DNA of 64,000 nt from Petunia secreta. Taxonomy: Eukaryota > Streptophyta > Magnoliopsida > Solanales > Solanaceae. The position numbers and the translations under genes are program-made. This document shows positions 45,701 through 57,498 of the stretch, piece by piece (position 1 is the first letter of the stretch; each line of letters starts with the position of its first letter). The stretch lies in contig JARKIP010000065.1 of the NCBI GenBank assembly GCA_029990175.1, positions 7,320,501-7,384,500 on the forward strand. The letters run 5' to 3'. The notes under the pieces were generated by a model that was given only the letters and a program-made list of their open reading frames with translations, was not told where the DNA came from and searched no databases.

Positions 45701-46243
45701 AAACTTTTGTGTCATCTCGTCCCATGTGGTTATAGAACCTCGAGGCAAACTTCGCAACCAGGTCTTGGCATCTCCTTTTAAAGAAAAAGGAAATAGTTTT
45801 AACTTAATTGCTTCAGGAGGCACTCCATTATATTTAGCAGTTTCAACTAGTTCCAAGAAATCAATTAAATGGCTATGTGGATCTTCACTTGGATCACCAG
45901 TAAAGGTGCAAGACAGTTGAATTGTTTGAATTAGGCCGGTCCTAATTTCAAAATTGTTGGCTGCTACAGGTGGGTTCCTAACACTAGATTCACAATTGAA
46001 GTGGTCTGGTCTAGCATAATCCCTTAGGATTCTGTTTGCAGGTCTTGGTGCCACTTTATCAAACTGATCCTCTACATGGATTGGTGGTACTCCCAATGGG
46101 TTATTGTTATCTCCTAATTGGTGTTCCATTTTGTCTAAAATTACGCTTTGAGAAGATGATGGTTGTCCTTTCCTACGTAATCGCAAAGACCTTTCAATTT
46201 CAGGATCGTAAATGACTAACTCTTTATTAGAAGAGCGGGTCAT
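42764..46243 (-). CDS. gag-pol: ATH gag-protease-RT polyprotein (Athila)
   Basis: An open frame of 1159 codons. Gag core at about 100-270 (GDPSEDPHSHLIDFLEL, FPFSLKGDAKTWLRSLP, FLNKYFSPAKT), Athila-type zinc motif CDMCGGNHLNHEC (328-340), Gln/Pro-rich linker, coiled-coil region, aspartic protease CDSGASINLMP (Asp 648) with ILGRPFL downstream, and RT (VCIDYRRLND, FCFLDGYSGYNQ-like, FMDDF with Asp 1080-1081). The RT motif FMDDF and this architecture are typical of Athila. The frame ends in a premature stop at the frameshift near 42770. The start Met at 46243 follows a long AUG-poor leader. The element cannot be autonomous here, because integrase and the 3' LTR are gone. Confidence 0.9.
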   Translation of the reverse strand: MTRSSNKELVIYDPEIERSLRLRRKGQPSSSQSVILDKMEHQLGDNNNPLGVPPIHVEDQFDKVAPRPANRILRDYARPDHFNCESSVRNPPVAANNFEIRTGLIQTIQLSCTFTGDPSEDPHSHLIDFLELVETAKYNGVPPEAIKLKLFPFSLKGDAKTWLRSLPRGSITTWDEMTQKFLNKYFSPAKTTKLRQDISNFLQTDTESVYQAWKRLKSMLRKCPHHDIPEHMQLYIFYHGLTRSSRNVIDAAAGGSIMGKTTEEALQLLNEISENVIQWPSDRVTIKKAATVNQADAFNTLTQQIASLAQKFESFQVNAQQPSQSEACDMCGGNHLNHECRANNQNDEQANVIGYKPYPFGSPMAQKHPGFQWSNPNGAENSQSFQKQPAQGPPGYQNQNRGQSNFRPYQQAAPYQQRPQQSHSSLDDLLYKYVKATDEKMESQNSTLKNLEIQVSQLATLVSEKIQGPLPSNTEKNPKEHLKAIALRSGKNLDDPYADRQEKNHFEHQAAKGKNVEIPYDPSEENEIKKKDEKNFEKITPLPVTIPFPQKMKREKLDSQFAKFLEILKQIHINIPFTDALLQMPSYAKFLKEILSSKRKLEEVSVVMLTEKCSAILQNKLPQKLGDPGSFTIPCTLGGVYFEKALCDSGASINLMPFSIFRKLDLGDIKNTVVSLQFADHSTKKPKGIIENVLVRVDKFVFHVDFIVLEMEECPDEPIILGRPFLATGRAIIDVHQGQLILRVDEERVIFYMQKILKFPGDETSSSCFSIDMISDLADEFKDDQLISDSLERCLAQSGTRQDDDPTIRSEAEILENDSKEEGEMLSENARPKIELKILPSHLKYVYLERELFPVIISSSLTAEQEHKLIEVLTAHKGALGWTIADIKGISPAICTHRILMEDSYKPIVQPQRRLNPAMQEVVKNEIIKLLAAGIIYPISDSPWVSPVQVVPKKGGMTIVKNENNELIPTRTVTGWRVCIDYRRLNDATRKDHFPLPFIDQMLERVAGYGFYCFLDGYSGYNQISIAPEDQDKTTFTCPHGTYAYRRMPFGLCNAPATFQRCMSAIFSDMTEKFLEIFMDDFTLFGKTFEDCLNHLTLVLKRCEETNLILNSEKCHFMVTEGIVLGHKITVKGIEVDKAKIDLIAGLPPPTTVKGIRDF

Positions 46244-47797
46244 AAACTAATTTTTTTTTTTAGTAAAATAGTAACAAAGTAAAAAGGAAATATTAGTAGG
46301 AATAGGTAAATTATTAATATTAATTATAGTAGTAGAAGTACTGGTAAATAATAAAGGCAGAACTTACAAAGATGATAAAAATAGTAGGTACCTAAGTAAA
46401 ACTATATTACGATAGTGTTATTATTCTAGATGACAAAATAAACCAATATTGACAATAAAAATAGATAAAAGAAAAATAAAATGACTAGAGCATTAGTAAT
46501 AGTAATAACGAAATAAGTAATATAACTCTAAAAAGTATAGTACTTTTATTTGTAGTGATATGGTTCAGTAAGCTATAATGATGATAAAGAAAAATAATAG
46601 AGACAGTAGTATGATACAGTGGATCGAAGTACGAACAAAATATTAGAGAAGAAAAAAAATAAAAAACTTAATGAAAAAAAAAATTGTTATTCTGTTTATG
46701 GAAACTAATAATATACTATATATAAAAACACGTTTTTGTGTACTATAATAGTAGTATAGCTATATTATTAATGCTAACTGAAAGTGTTAAGGACTAGTGA
46801 AAGAAAACAGTATTAGCTAAAAACGAAAAGAGATGGAATATACTAATACCGAAAAACGTAGAAATAGTAATTGTACTAAATTTTTTATTTAGTTTTTTTT
46901 TTCAAGTAACTTATAAAATAATAATGAAGTTCATAATACTGCTAATAGTAAAAGAAGAAGAATGATGATGATAAAGCAGTAGGTAGTACTACTTAACAAG
47001 GAGAAATAAATATGACACTACTATTAGAAAAAAATAATAATTAAAACAAAATATAGAAACAAGAAAAAAGAAATAACTGATGATAACAGTAATACTATAG
47101 ATATATGTGTATATAAAAAAAATAAAAATATTAGAAGCAGTGTGTAGCTTTACTTACAAGGAGATAAATTTAATATAGTGAGAGTTATAGCACTATTTAG
47201 TAAATAATAATAGTAGTAGTGGCTATAGTATGCAATAATAGTTCTTACAACAATGACGAAGAAAAAGATGATGAGATAGATTGTAGTACTAGATAGAAAT
47301 AGTAAATAGTATAAAAATAAAGTAGTTAGTTGTAATAGTAGTGTTGAGGTAATTAAACTGATGATAGAAAAGATAGTGATTGATAGATAGGACTAGGATA
47401 CAATAGGTAGAAACACTTAAAATAAGAGTTACTATAACTTATAAGATAGTACCAAAAGAACGTAGGGTGATCTAAGTAGAAACAAAAAACGTAAGTAGAA
47501 AGAAACAATGAAAAGATGATATAGGAGCAAATAAAATAGGATATTCTATTAGGAAATAGTAAAGGAGATAATAGTGCCAGTAGAGAAAGTTAGTAATGTT
47601 AATATAAACTAAAGAAAGAAAGAAAAATGTTAGAAGGTGAAGCAAAATTTTTAGAAGCAGTAATCAATATAAATATTATTAGAGCTTAGTATTAGATATA
47701 GTTATAGTAGTATTTAGTAGATTAAGTTAATATTAATTATATTAATAAGTCCTCAAATTAGTAATCAAATATTTAGTCTGAAGTAGATGTACGTCAA
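46244..47797 (-). mobile_element. ATH 5' leader, G-poor and AUG-poor on the RNA strand
   Basis: About 1.55 kb with no coding frame. The plus strand is made of A, T and G with few C (ATAGTAGTA-like), so the RNA-sense minus strand is strongly poor in G. Apart from the gag start I find only two ATG triplets on the sense strand (plus-strand CAT at about 46491 and 46932). Confidence 0.75.
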
Positions 47798-47815
47798 TCC
47801 TCGGCAACGGCGCCA
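47798..47815 (-). promoter_or_regulatory. ATH tRNA-Asp primer binding site
   Basis: Minus strand TGGCGCCGTTGCCGAGGA, the Athila-type tRNA-Asp complement, six bases from the LTR end. Confidence 0.85.
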
Positions 47816-47821
47816 AAAATT

Positions 47822-49145
47822 TGACGAGGTCCAAAGTGCATAGGAATTGTCTGCTCGTTCTTGTCAAATTCTAATATAGTTTAAGATATCGTCCCACAGA
47901 GATTGGGTATTCTATGCTACGGACTTGTAGTATTTTAATTACTATTTGAGAGAGTCAAATTGATGAAAAGTGGGTTTTTATTTTAAATTTACTTAAATTA
48001 AAATAAAGAACTTCTGGAAGATTTCAAATTTAAAAGGAGTTGGGAATCGTTGAATTCACTTGGTAATACTTATAATAAATATCTCAGTTTTGACATGTAT
48101 TTCTCTTAAGAATAATTGCTTATTGCTAATTCAATTATATTTTGCTCACTAAGAAAATAATCAATTAATAACACTCCGTGAGGTTATGTATATTAATCAA
48201 ATTATAACTAGTGACGATTAAACCGAAATATTTTTTCTTGCCTGAATTGTGCTAAAAAAGTAGTAAAAACTTCGTGAGAATATTTTTACGGAAAATCAAT
48301 AATCTTACCTACAACAATTCCTCCGTGAGAATTAAAACTGAGGTAAACAAGATTAGAGACTTGGAAAAATAGTTTTTACTCTACTACTTTATTCATCAGT
48401 CATTATACATTAATTTTGCTCCGTGAGAATTACAAAATTAATATAACAATAACCTAGATATAAAATAGACGGATGTGAAAATAAAGATTTAGTAAAAACT
48501 ATAATTCGAGCACAGTGTTAAAATGTGATTAAAAACTTCAGGCTAAGCATGTATTAAAACTGAGATACGTATTAAAATATTACCGAGTTTCATCAACTAT
48601 CCCAACAAAAGAGATTACTCCATTATGGAGTAAGAAAAACTTTAAAAATATAAAGACTAGGAAGAAGTAGTATTTCTTCTACAAAAGAGAACTACAAAAG
48701 CTTAATGTTATAAAAGACAAAGAAAGAAAAAGAGCAAGAGAAAGTAGTTCTCTGCAAGATGAAAATTTGATGCCTTTTTTCATACAACTTTGGCCTTTAT
48801 TTATAGAAAAGATTCCATGCCAAATTTCTACCTAAGATGGCATATCTTAAGGTGGTAGGAAATTTTCAAGATGGCCAAGGTGTGTTGGGTTTTGAAGACT
48901 TTTTCATACGTAGCTTCATTCCATAAACTTTCTTCCATTTGCACTTTTATTCTTCAGCGTAAAACAATTCACGGGCATTACTATCAGTGTTATAATAACA
49001 CTATGAATAATGTAATCATCAATGGTCATTCCCTTATTTTTCTTCACCTTGAATAATTTCTTCACCTTGGATATATTTATTCACATTTTATTTAAAAATA
49101 CTTAATATTTAACTATAAAAATATATCAATAAATTATATCCATCA
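47822..49145 (-). mobile_element. ATH 5' LTR
   Basis: About 1324 bp. Its plus-strand left end TGACGAGG and right end CCATCA give minus-strand ends TG and CA. The right boundary is confirmed by comparison: TAT-B sequence resumes at TCTATCATGACGG, matching TAT-A at about 10382 (CTGTCATGATGG). The LTR shows repeated CCGTGAGAAT/CGTGAGAATT motifs at about 48265-48430. The partner LTR is lost. Confidence 0.8.
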
Positions 49146-50674
49146 TCTATCATGACGGCTATGTGTCTTTCAAAGAGGTTCTTAACGTCTTTCATACTTG
49201 TTCAACAACTGCCGCAATATAGTCCTTTGCACCAACCTTACTTGTTGGATAATATCTTATTGCCGAGTTGTTGAACTTGATGTAGGTTGCATGTATCATG
49301 AATATTCTTTGATTATTGTGTCCTTTTGTAGTTGGCGTCATGAAAAATCACACCACCCCAATAAAAGACTTCGACCAAAAATTGCTCCAGGAAATCTTCA
49401 GGTTTGTCGTATAATGATGGCTTTATCATTGTGTTTTGTCTCCCCTTTGCAAGTTGAATCTACTTGCTTGTTTTGGTTGTTGTGCACAAGTATTTGCTAC
49501 ACCTCTGTTTTTCAATATTGTATTTCACTGGCCCTTTGACTGCCATTTTGATCATGATGGGAATAAGTTGGAAAGTGCTTTGAGTCACAGTCATGTACTG
49601 TAGGTGGTGTGACTGTGTGGACAGGTGCAACAAAATGATCTTTGGATGTTGGGTGTCGAAAGGTCTTAAGGTTCCCTTGAGTTTGACCAACATTTTCCTT
49701 GCCTTGTAAATTTTCATTTTGCTCGATGGAATAATTGAGGTGCTTGGGGCAATAAGCCCGACAGTTTCTCATTTCTCGAACAATTAAGTGTGGGATTTGG
49801 CTAGTGGAGTGTAGTTTCTTTTCAGTCTTTGGTTTGCATTAGGGCGAGGCCTTAGGATGATATGGTAGTGTATTTTCGTTAGCTGGATTGGGTGTTTTGC
49901 TGGTATGGTGGATGATTTGGTGTTGGGATGTGGAATATAGGTCAAGTGGGCTGAGTGTTGTAAATAGGATATTTAGTAGGTATATGAGGGTATAGATAAA
50001 ACGGTAGCGCCGTTTGGTAGTAGTGGTTGAAGGTAGGGTCTTGAATGGTTGCGACAAGAGAGACTTCCTCTTTCTTCTTGAAAATGCTCACACTTCCAGA
50101 CTAGCAAGTCTTATTGGTAGTTTGTAGAGAGAGGAGAGAGCTGGTGGGAACTGCTGTGAAAACTTTCTTATTTCGGAAAATCCCTTACAAGTGCACTCGC
50201 TTAACCGTGCCCTTTGCCCTTGTATTCAACTCGAGCCAACCTTTTGGTAACAGACTTTTGAATGAATTATAGACAATTTGGACGTGCAAAAGATTTTGGA
50301 TACCAGGATGTGATCATGGAGTAAGGAGAGGAGGTGCCTCGATAGGCGATTTGAGTTTGGAGAAAGAATTCATTTGGAGACCTAGAGCAACAGACACTTT
50401 CATGCAATGCACACATATCAAATAAGAAATGCATCCTATAATGCTAAGGACCGTTTTACGCACAATGGTTGGAAAAGCTCTTTGTGCCACATGTATCATT
50501 TCACTTGCTAAAAAAATGCTGAGCCTAAAAGATAATATTGTACTTTATTGGATTTTCTTTACATTGACTGATATTGAAACAGTACAAAAGGTGGAAAACA
50601 ATGATAGAGGATTAGATCATGGCTAGGTGAACATCTTTATGCTGATCCTTCTCCAGAAGATTATTCTTCTCCTT
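49146..50674 (-). mobile_element. TAT-B internal region with gag remnant
   Basis: Colinear with 10382-12085 of TAT-A at roughly 85-90% by eye. The gag C-terminal remnant (49772-49512) keeps NLKTFRHPTSKD and VHTVTPP, also seen in TAT-A, but is more decayed. Nothing further is coding. Confidence 0.65.
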
Positions 50675-52255
50675 CCTCGGTCGAGTCTTCCTTGGACAAG
50701 CTTGCCTCTGATGAGTACCCTTGGAAGATGATATTGTCTGCATCAGTTAAGAGCCGAGATATTTCAAATGTTAAGTTCTTCAACATTTCCTAAGCCTTTC
50801 TTCCTTTCTCCTCTATTCCTTTGTTTGCCACAGAGTTCATCCCCTCGCCAGCCCATACTCCAATAGACTCTATGCGTTTTGTCAGGAGCTCTGCCTTGCT
50901 GCGCCATTTGCCTTTTTCTTCATTCTTTGCTTCGACCAAGCTTTGCTTCTTTGCTATTTTCCTTCGTGACCTTGTCAGTTGTTTGCGTAACCTTTTGTAC
51001 TCAGATTCTAACTCATCAGCATTCCTTTTCCATTTTATTGTTGCACTTAGTTGAATTGCCCTTGCTATGTCTCTCCTAAGCCAGTCTAGATAGTCTTCGT
51101 CATAGCCAGCGTCAAACCTGCCTCGTCCAATGTTCTCGATTCCCATTCGTTGTCTTTCTTTCCAAAGTTCCATTATCTTGTCTTTGAACGGGATCACTCC
51201 TCCGAGAATATTTGCTTTAAAACTTCTGATGTCTGCAATTTGAGGTACAGTCCGCTTTCTCCCTGCTTGTCTAAGTGTCCTTAAAGGGGTTTATAGATAA
51301 ACTCCTCTAAAGCCCACAAAGATGAGAAATGAGTCTTTTTCGGACCGTGTGATTATCGTTGTGCTGGCAAAGTAATCAAGAATCCATTGAATGTTCTCAG
51401 GTGACAATTGACGGAACATGTGGTGCCAATCGTTGGCAGTTGTTGGTTGGTCCCATTTACCAAAAACTTTGTCCATGCGGGCGGTATGAGTCAAGAGGTA
51501 GTTTTCTCTTGGTATGGAATGGACAGCTTGGTCTGTGCTAGCCATCCTTTGCAAATGCTCCATCAGCCAAATTTGTAAAAGCAAATTGCAACCTTCAAAG
51601 AAACCAGCGCCCTTATTTCATCTTTCTAAAGCTTGGTACATCTCTGCAACAATCATCGGTACCAAAGCGTAGTTCTTGTTAGTGTCTTTGAGTAAGACAG
51701 CAGCAATCGTGACCATGCAAACATCAACTCGTCCTTTGCATTGTGGAAAGACGATAGTCCCTAGAAAGCTGGTTACAAAAGCAAGTACTCTCCGTTCTTG
51801 CCAATCTGCCTGGTTAATGCTGAAATAGTCTTCAGATTCTTGAAATGCCTCTCTATACCTAAATTTGATGTAGAGGGAAGTTAGAGAAATTTTCGATTGC
51901 CGTATACTGTCTGTGCACAACTCAGGCTTAAACCCTACCATTTCGAAGGACTCCTCGGGCGTAATGTTCTTAGGCATCAAGACTTCTTCACTTTCAAATG
52001 GTAATTGAGTTAACCCACCTATTTCCTCCAGTAATAGTGTTAACTCTACATTCCCAAATTAAAACACTGCTCGGTCTGCATCCCAATAATGTACTGCTGC
52101 TTCTATTATCCCTTCCACTGCAGTGTGTTGCATTAGTGAAATCATATTACCCATCACCATTTTGACTCGGTCTTGTTGATCTATGCTTAGGTTTTCCCAC
52201 CAATCTCTGAGCAACTGAGGGGTTTCAACAACCATGTCAAATGTTCTAGTGGCCA
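50675..52255 (-). pseudogene. TAT-B ORF1 (DUF7745-like), four premature stops
   Basis: Nearly full-length ORF1, about 525 codons from MATRTFDMVVETPQLLRDWW (start at 52255) to the acidic SKEDSTEEGEE C-terminus. Four in-frame stops break it: about 52059 (after DADRAVF), 51618 (TGC to TGA in the motif LERCKKGAGF, by comparison with TAT-A), 51291 (Tyr to TAA after GVYL/P) and 50790 (TGG to TAG in RKAWEML). A basic coiled-coil region (YKRLRKQLTRSRRKIAKKQ) lies in the last third. The family is Ogre ORF1, function unknown. The frame extends upstream of the chosen Met, but there it reads non-conserved leader. Confidence 0.75.
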
Positions 52256-52524
52256 TGATCTTTTGGAAAAGGTGAAGGATGATAGGAAAAGGGAGAAGAA
52301 AAATGACTAAGATTCGCTTCACTGTGAGCAAAATGATCAACGTGCGGCATAAGTTTTTTGAAAATAATGCGACAGAGGATATGAGGAGATGTGTCGTTGT
52401 GAGTTGAGAACCCTTTAGACACTTTAGAAGGAAATTGCTAATGGACTTGTGACATGCCAAGGATGTCAAGTCTTTATATAATGCTTAAAGGATAAATGTG
52501 CGTTATGCGTCATCCCGTCTATTA

Positions 52525-53105
52525 AGCGGTAATTTCTGCTTCAAGTTGGGCCTTTAATGCCTCTTTGGTTACCATTTAATGCCTTTGAATAGCATTGAAT
52601 ACAGAATGATTCCAATTTTTTAAGAAATAAACGGTCGTTTCTGATTCAATTTGGGCTTCTGACGCCTCATCGGTTACCTTCGTGCCTTTGAATGGCATTG
52701 AATACAGAATAACTCTGATTATTTAAGCAATCATTTCTGATTCAATTCGGGCTTTTGACGCCTCTTGGGTAACCTTTGTGTCTTTGAATGACATTGAATA
52801 CAGAGTACCTCTGATTGTTTAAGCAATCCTTTCTGATTCAATTCTGGCTTTGGACGCCTCTTAGGTTACCTTCATGCCTTTGAACGGCATTGAATACAGA
52901 ATAATTCTGATTGTTTAAGCAATCATTTCCTATTCAATTCGGGCTTTTGATGCCTCTTGGGTAACCTTTGTGCCTTTGAATGGCATTGAATGCAGAGTAA
53001 CTCCAACCGTGTAGGAATAAACAGTCATTTCTGATTCACTTTGGGCTTTTAAAGCTTCTTAGCTAACCTTTGTGCCTTTGAATGGCACTGAATGCAAAAC
53101 AATGT
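52525..53105. repeat. 95-103 bp tandem repeat, six degenerate copies
   Basis: Each unit carries TTTCTGATTCAATT, GACGCCTC and CCTTTGAATGGCATTGAAT or variants. The GCATTGAAT landmark occurs at 52592, 52695, 52792, 52887, 52983 and 53085 (as GCACTGAAT in the last). Confidence 0.85.
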
Positions 53106-53980
53106 TAATAAAACGGTCCACATTTTGTACGTTCAATCCCTTTAAACGAATTCAAACAAATCATGTTCAACGGTCCTCGGGGTCAAAAACTCGTTCAGCT
53201 TGTTTGAACAAGTTGGCCTATTGGACTTGAGAACACGCCGACCAGTGATATGTCATGATGCATGATTCCTAGCGTTGCTAGTGAGGAATGGAGTTGGCTA
53301 GACCGGATTTTATTATCCTCTCAAGCGAACGGCTCGGGAGTGGGAACGTCTCGGATAAAATAGACTCCAAGTCGTTCCCCCTAAAGAAGTTTTTATGTGA
53401 GGGAAGATGTGGTTGTAACCACCGTGTTTTCAACGCACGATTTTAGAAAGTTTCCAGGAGTGGCGGAAGGTATGCATGATATGCACAAGTTTTAAAATAA
53501 ATATGCAAGTCAACCTCGGGAGTGGGAGTAAACTAACGCAGGAAATAACAAGTTAGAGATAATAATTTTATATGCAAAGCAGATCAATACACATAATATG
53601 CATGACATGCATCATATGATGACGCTTTTGGACGAGGTTTGCTAATGGACTTTAACATACCAAGGACGTTAAGCCTTCCTAATTTTATTATGGTATTTAA
53701 AATTGAACGTGTATTTTGTATCATCCCAATTGTTCTCATAACCCAAAATTAACAGGAAATAATTTTATAAAATAATTAATTTTATTGCATAAATGTAGAA
53801 ATAATATTTTTGCTTTAGGTAAATAGAAATAATAATTGATCTTGCTACATAAAAAGTAGAAGAAATTAATTTAAATCAATGATTTTGTTTTCATAAAAGT
53901 AGAAAAATTAATTTCGTTCATAACCCAAAAATAATTTTATAAAATAATCAGTTTTGTTTGTATAAATGTAGAAATAAATA

Positions 53981-54090
53981 ATTGATTTTGTTATGAGAAC
54001 CCACTTTTATGTGAATAAATGGTCTACATTAGATAATTGATTTTGTTATGAGAACCCACTTTTATGTGAATAAATGGTCTACATTAGATA
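53981..54090. repeat. 55-bp tandem duplication
   Basis: Two adjacent, essentially identical copies starting ATTGATTTTGTTATGAG at 53981 and 54036, so this is a recent event within an old leader. Confidence 0.92.
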
Positions 54091-54635
54091 CGTTCAATTT
54101 TAAATAAATGCACACATAACATATTTAAATGTCCCTTAGGGTCAAAAACCCGTTCAGTTCATTCAAATATGGTGAACTAATAGACTTAGACATGAGCCGA
54201 AGTCAAAATGGTCCTACATATGACATGATGCATGATTTCTAGATTAAGAGTAGGGTAATTCTAGACATGGTTCCCCAAGGCGGACGACCAAGGAGTGGGA
54301 CCATTTAAAATTGTTGGTTGTACCACAGACCAACTATATTTCAAAACGTCCTTCCTAAAAGATTTTTTGTGGTGAAGCGACCGTGAGATCCACGTAATCG
54401 CCCGTGTGTGTGCAAAGTGTCATTTTCCAGGAGTGGGGGAAGTGTGAGTGACATGAACAAATAATAAAAGATAATCACACAATTCAAGAATAAAACACAT
54501 AAATAAAAAATAAAAACTAAACCTTAATCCTGCAAAAGAAAAAGAAGAAAAAAGTTAGTATCGAAACAAATGGTAAGAAAATAAAACAAATAAAAGAATC
54601 CCAATTTAAAGTCTGTTATGATTTGAACCTTGACA

Positions 54636-54653
54636 TCTCCAGCGGAGTCGCCA
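54636..54653 (-). promoter_or_regulatory. TAT-B tRNA-Arg primer binding site
   Basis: Minus strand TGGCGACTCCGCTGGAGA, one base different from the TAT-C site, three bases from the LTR. Confidence 0.85.
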
Positions 54654-54656
54654 TTC

Positions 54657-57235
54657 TGTCATAGTCGATTTTGAACTCAACTCGAGGCGAGTCGGGTTTC
54701 GGATTTGACTGGGTAACCCGTTTGAGTTTAAGAATTGGAGTCGCCACCGAACATATTTTTTAACTAGGCGTATTAGGGTACCTATTTCGTTTCTAGCTAA
54801 TTTTACAATTAATTCCAAAACTTAGTCTACGAACCAGATATTCTAGGTAAGAGGTTTAAGTTAACTCGAGAGGAAGGGGTTAGGCACCTCTCCAGCTCCA
54901 CCAAATGTGGTTACCGACCGGATATTATATTGTGATTCAAAATAAGTAACTGAGCAATATATAAGTTAGAATTAAAATTAAATAAAAAAGCTCTTTCTAC
55001 TAATTATTTTCTTCCTTAAAGCACTTCAATGAAGTACACCTCGCAAAAAATCAATTAAATTAGTTAGTATATCAAAATGCAATAATAATGATTAAATGAA
55101 AATAATATGACTTAAAAGACGTTTTCGGGGGGGCATTGTCTTTCAAGATTGTCCGTCCAAATGTACCTTGCAAAAAATGTGCAGATGACTTAGTATGACA
55201 ATAAATACCAATAATAATGTTAATAAATAATAAAAAAAATAAGAGGATTTAGTTCTCTTTTAAAATAGACCGCCGTCTCTTATACTAATTGAAGAAAACG
55301 AGTTAGTAAAGTAATGATAATAATAACAATAATAATAATAACAATAATAATATAGTAATAATAATAGTCTTAAAATAAAGGAGAAAGGGATTTTTGAAAG
55401 TGTCGGCTCAGGTGTGTATGAATTGGGTAGAAGTTAGGGACGTCGATACGGCTGCGAACACGCCGGCCGGTCGTGTTGCCACGCCAAGTACAGGTCTCAT
55501 CACTCCATCACCGGCTGGTTTGTAATCACGGCTTATACATGTCATCATAGCCTTTTGTTTTAGGGACGTGGGAATGAGATTGTTTATCAGTAGGCCTCAA
55601 ATAAACAATTATTTTCCTTGGCCGTAATTGATATAACATTCGTCAATTTATTGTGTGCCCGTCAATTCCTTGTGTATCCGTCAATTCCTTGTGTAGGCCT
55701 CAAATAAATGGTTATTTTCCTTTGCCAAAATCAATATGATAGCTGCTGAGATCAGTACAAAACCAAACCCCAACAAACATCACGTAAGCCGCAAAATGTC
55801 TCAACAAAATAATCAGTAATAATCCAGTAACAATTTGACAATAAGAAACAAACAATATTTGTTGAGGCCTAAAGTGTAGCAAAACCAAAACAAGGGACCA
55901 CGCCAAAGCCATAGGTTAATCAGACAAACACCAGACGCCAAGAATGAGCAAAAATGGCGGTACACCAGTCTAATCAAACACCGACTATACACAATTGCCC
56001 TCAGATTTCAACACGGCAAGCAGCGAAACTGGGGAGCGACTTCCGGTAGCAACTACCTCGGTGTCGCTGTGACCCCATCTCACTGATATCCCCACCACGA
56101 ACGGTGGTTCGTTCCTCTCTGCTGCTGCTGTTTCCCCTGTTCCTTACTATTTCGGTTCGAAATTCTGGCGATGATGGTGGCTCCGACACTACCGGTGATT
56201 GTCGATACTTCTGCTGCTACACCTCTTTTAACCCCCCATGTCCCTATCTCCACTGGTTCTATTCAACCAGTGTATGTATGTGTTTGGATATGATTTTGGT
56301 GTAAGTGTGTGCATGGATATGTGGGGTTTTATATGTGGGTGTGTATTCTGTGTGTTGGGGCGATGATGCTTTTGATTTCGTGTGCGTGCAGATTGTGGGG
56401 AGCCGGTTGTTTTTAGTGAAGAGGGAGTGTGCGTCGGAGAGAGATGGCTGGTTGGGGGAGATCAGTGTGTGGTGTGCGTGTAGTCACTATAATCGTTTAA
56501 AGGAGGGTATGGTTTTTGATGTGCAATGGTCTGTGTGTTTTTGCAAGACGATGGGGAGTTGTATGTGTTGGGTATTTTCTGATTAAAGCGTAGAAGAGAA
56601 GGAGATGACTAGGAGAGAGTTGGATATGCGTGTACTGTGCTGGTATTGTAGAAGAAGATGATGGGGAAGATTACCAAGAACTGTGGGGTCTCATGTGTGG
56701 GGTCTTGGTTTTGGATATGTATTCTGTTTGTTGGGTGAATCATTGATGAATGTGTGATACTGTGTGTATATGTTGCTAGTCAGATTGTGAGGAATTGGGA
56801 TGGGTGTGCTGAGGATGATGATAAAGTGAAGGAGAAGATGAGGGAGTAAGCCTGTGGGTTATGTGTATATATTGTGTGTGTGTACGCTGTTATGAGGAAG
56901 AAAGAGGTGTGGGGAAGATTGAAGTGTGCTTAGGCATATACTGTGTGGAAGAGTGAGTGTATGTGTGTGTGTTGACTATTTTATGTTATCCTCTTTATTG
57001 TGTGGTACTGCCCGTATTCTTTTGTACTGTGTGTAAGTGGGGGTTCTTGGTATTGTAATAGAAGGAGAGGGTAGTCGGATTGAATTAATGGTGATGACGA
57101 GTATTGGTTGAGAAGGAGTCTGCCATGGAGAAGAAATGAGGTCCGGGGTGTTGTCCCTCTGTTGCTGATTTTTACTATGTGTAGATATAGGAAAACAGTA
57201 AGTTTTTTGGTAAATTGAGGTGAGCAAGCAAAGAA
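54657..57235 (-). mobile_element. TAT-B 5' LTR, truncated at its distal end
   Basis: Starts TGTCATAG and matches the TAT-A LTR from its left end. Shared blocks extend through the GGGACGTCGATACGG region (55436) and a GT-rich stretch. The last about 800 bp of the TAT-A LTR (about 4500-5302), including the TATCAACA end, has no counterpart here. The right edge is approximate. The frame at 56305-56586 crosses a GTGT-rich stretch and is not supported. Confidence 0.65.
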
Positions 57236-57498
57236 GTGAACTCTTGTGACGAAGAGGCAGATTTTGAAAGTCTTGTGTCATGCGTGTTTGCCTTCTATTA
57301 TTTTTGTTCTATGAAAGTTGTGCTCACATGGTTTAGCTTAATTATTGGTACCAACCAATGTCATTTGTTGTTGAACTTTAAAGAGTTTGGACTTGTTGTG
57401 GTCTTTAGTGAAAGAGTGCATAAATGAGTGAATTGCAACTTGAGTGATAATGAAGTGTGCTTTGCTCGAGGACAAGTAATGGTTTAAGTTTGGGGGTA
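57236..57498 (+). mobile_element. LARD-1-type element, 3' internal end with polypurine tract
   Basis: It ends in AAGTTTGGGGGTA (57486-57498), a polypurine tract directly before TGATGTGTGGG, the LARD-1 LTR start. The segment before it includes CTCTTGTGACGAAGA, resembling CTCTTGTGATGAAGA at about 18941 in LARD-1. No gene. Confidence 0.6.

Larger units (their letters stand above)
52256..54635 (-). mobile_element. TAT-B 5' leader
   Basis: About 2.4 kb between the primer site and ORF1. It contains a six-copy 95-103 bp repeat and a 55-bp tandem duplication. No further gene is seen. Confidence 0.65.

Noticed and set aside
56104..56586. Two short plus-strand genes
   Set aside because: They lie in the TAT-B LTR, one in GT-rich sequence, and have no recognisable domain or conservation in the TAT-A LTR.
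2348..57235. One giant outer Tat element with everything nested inside it
   Set aside because: ORF1 and the gag remnant occur twice in the same orientation, which a single element would not have.
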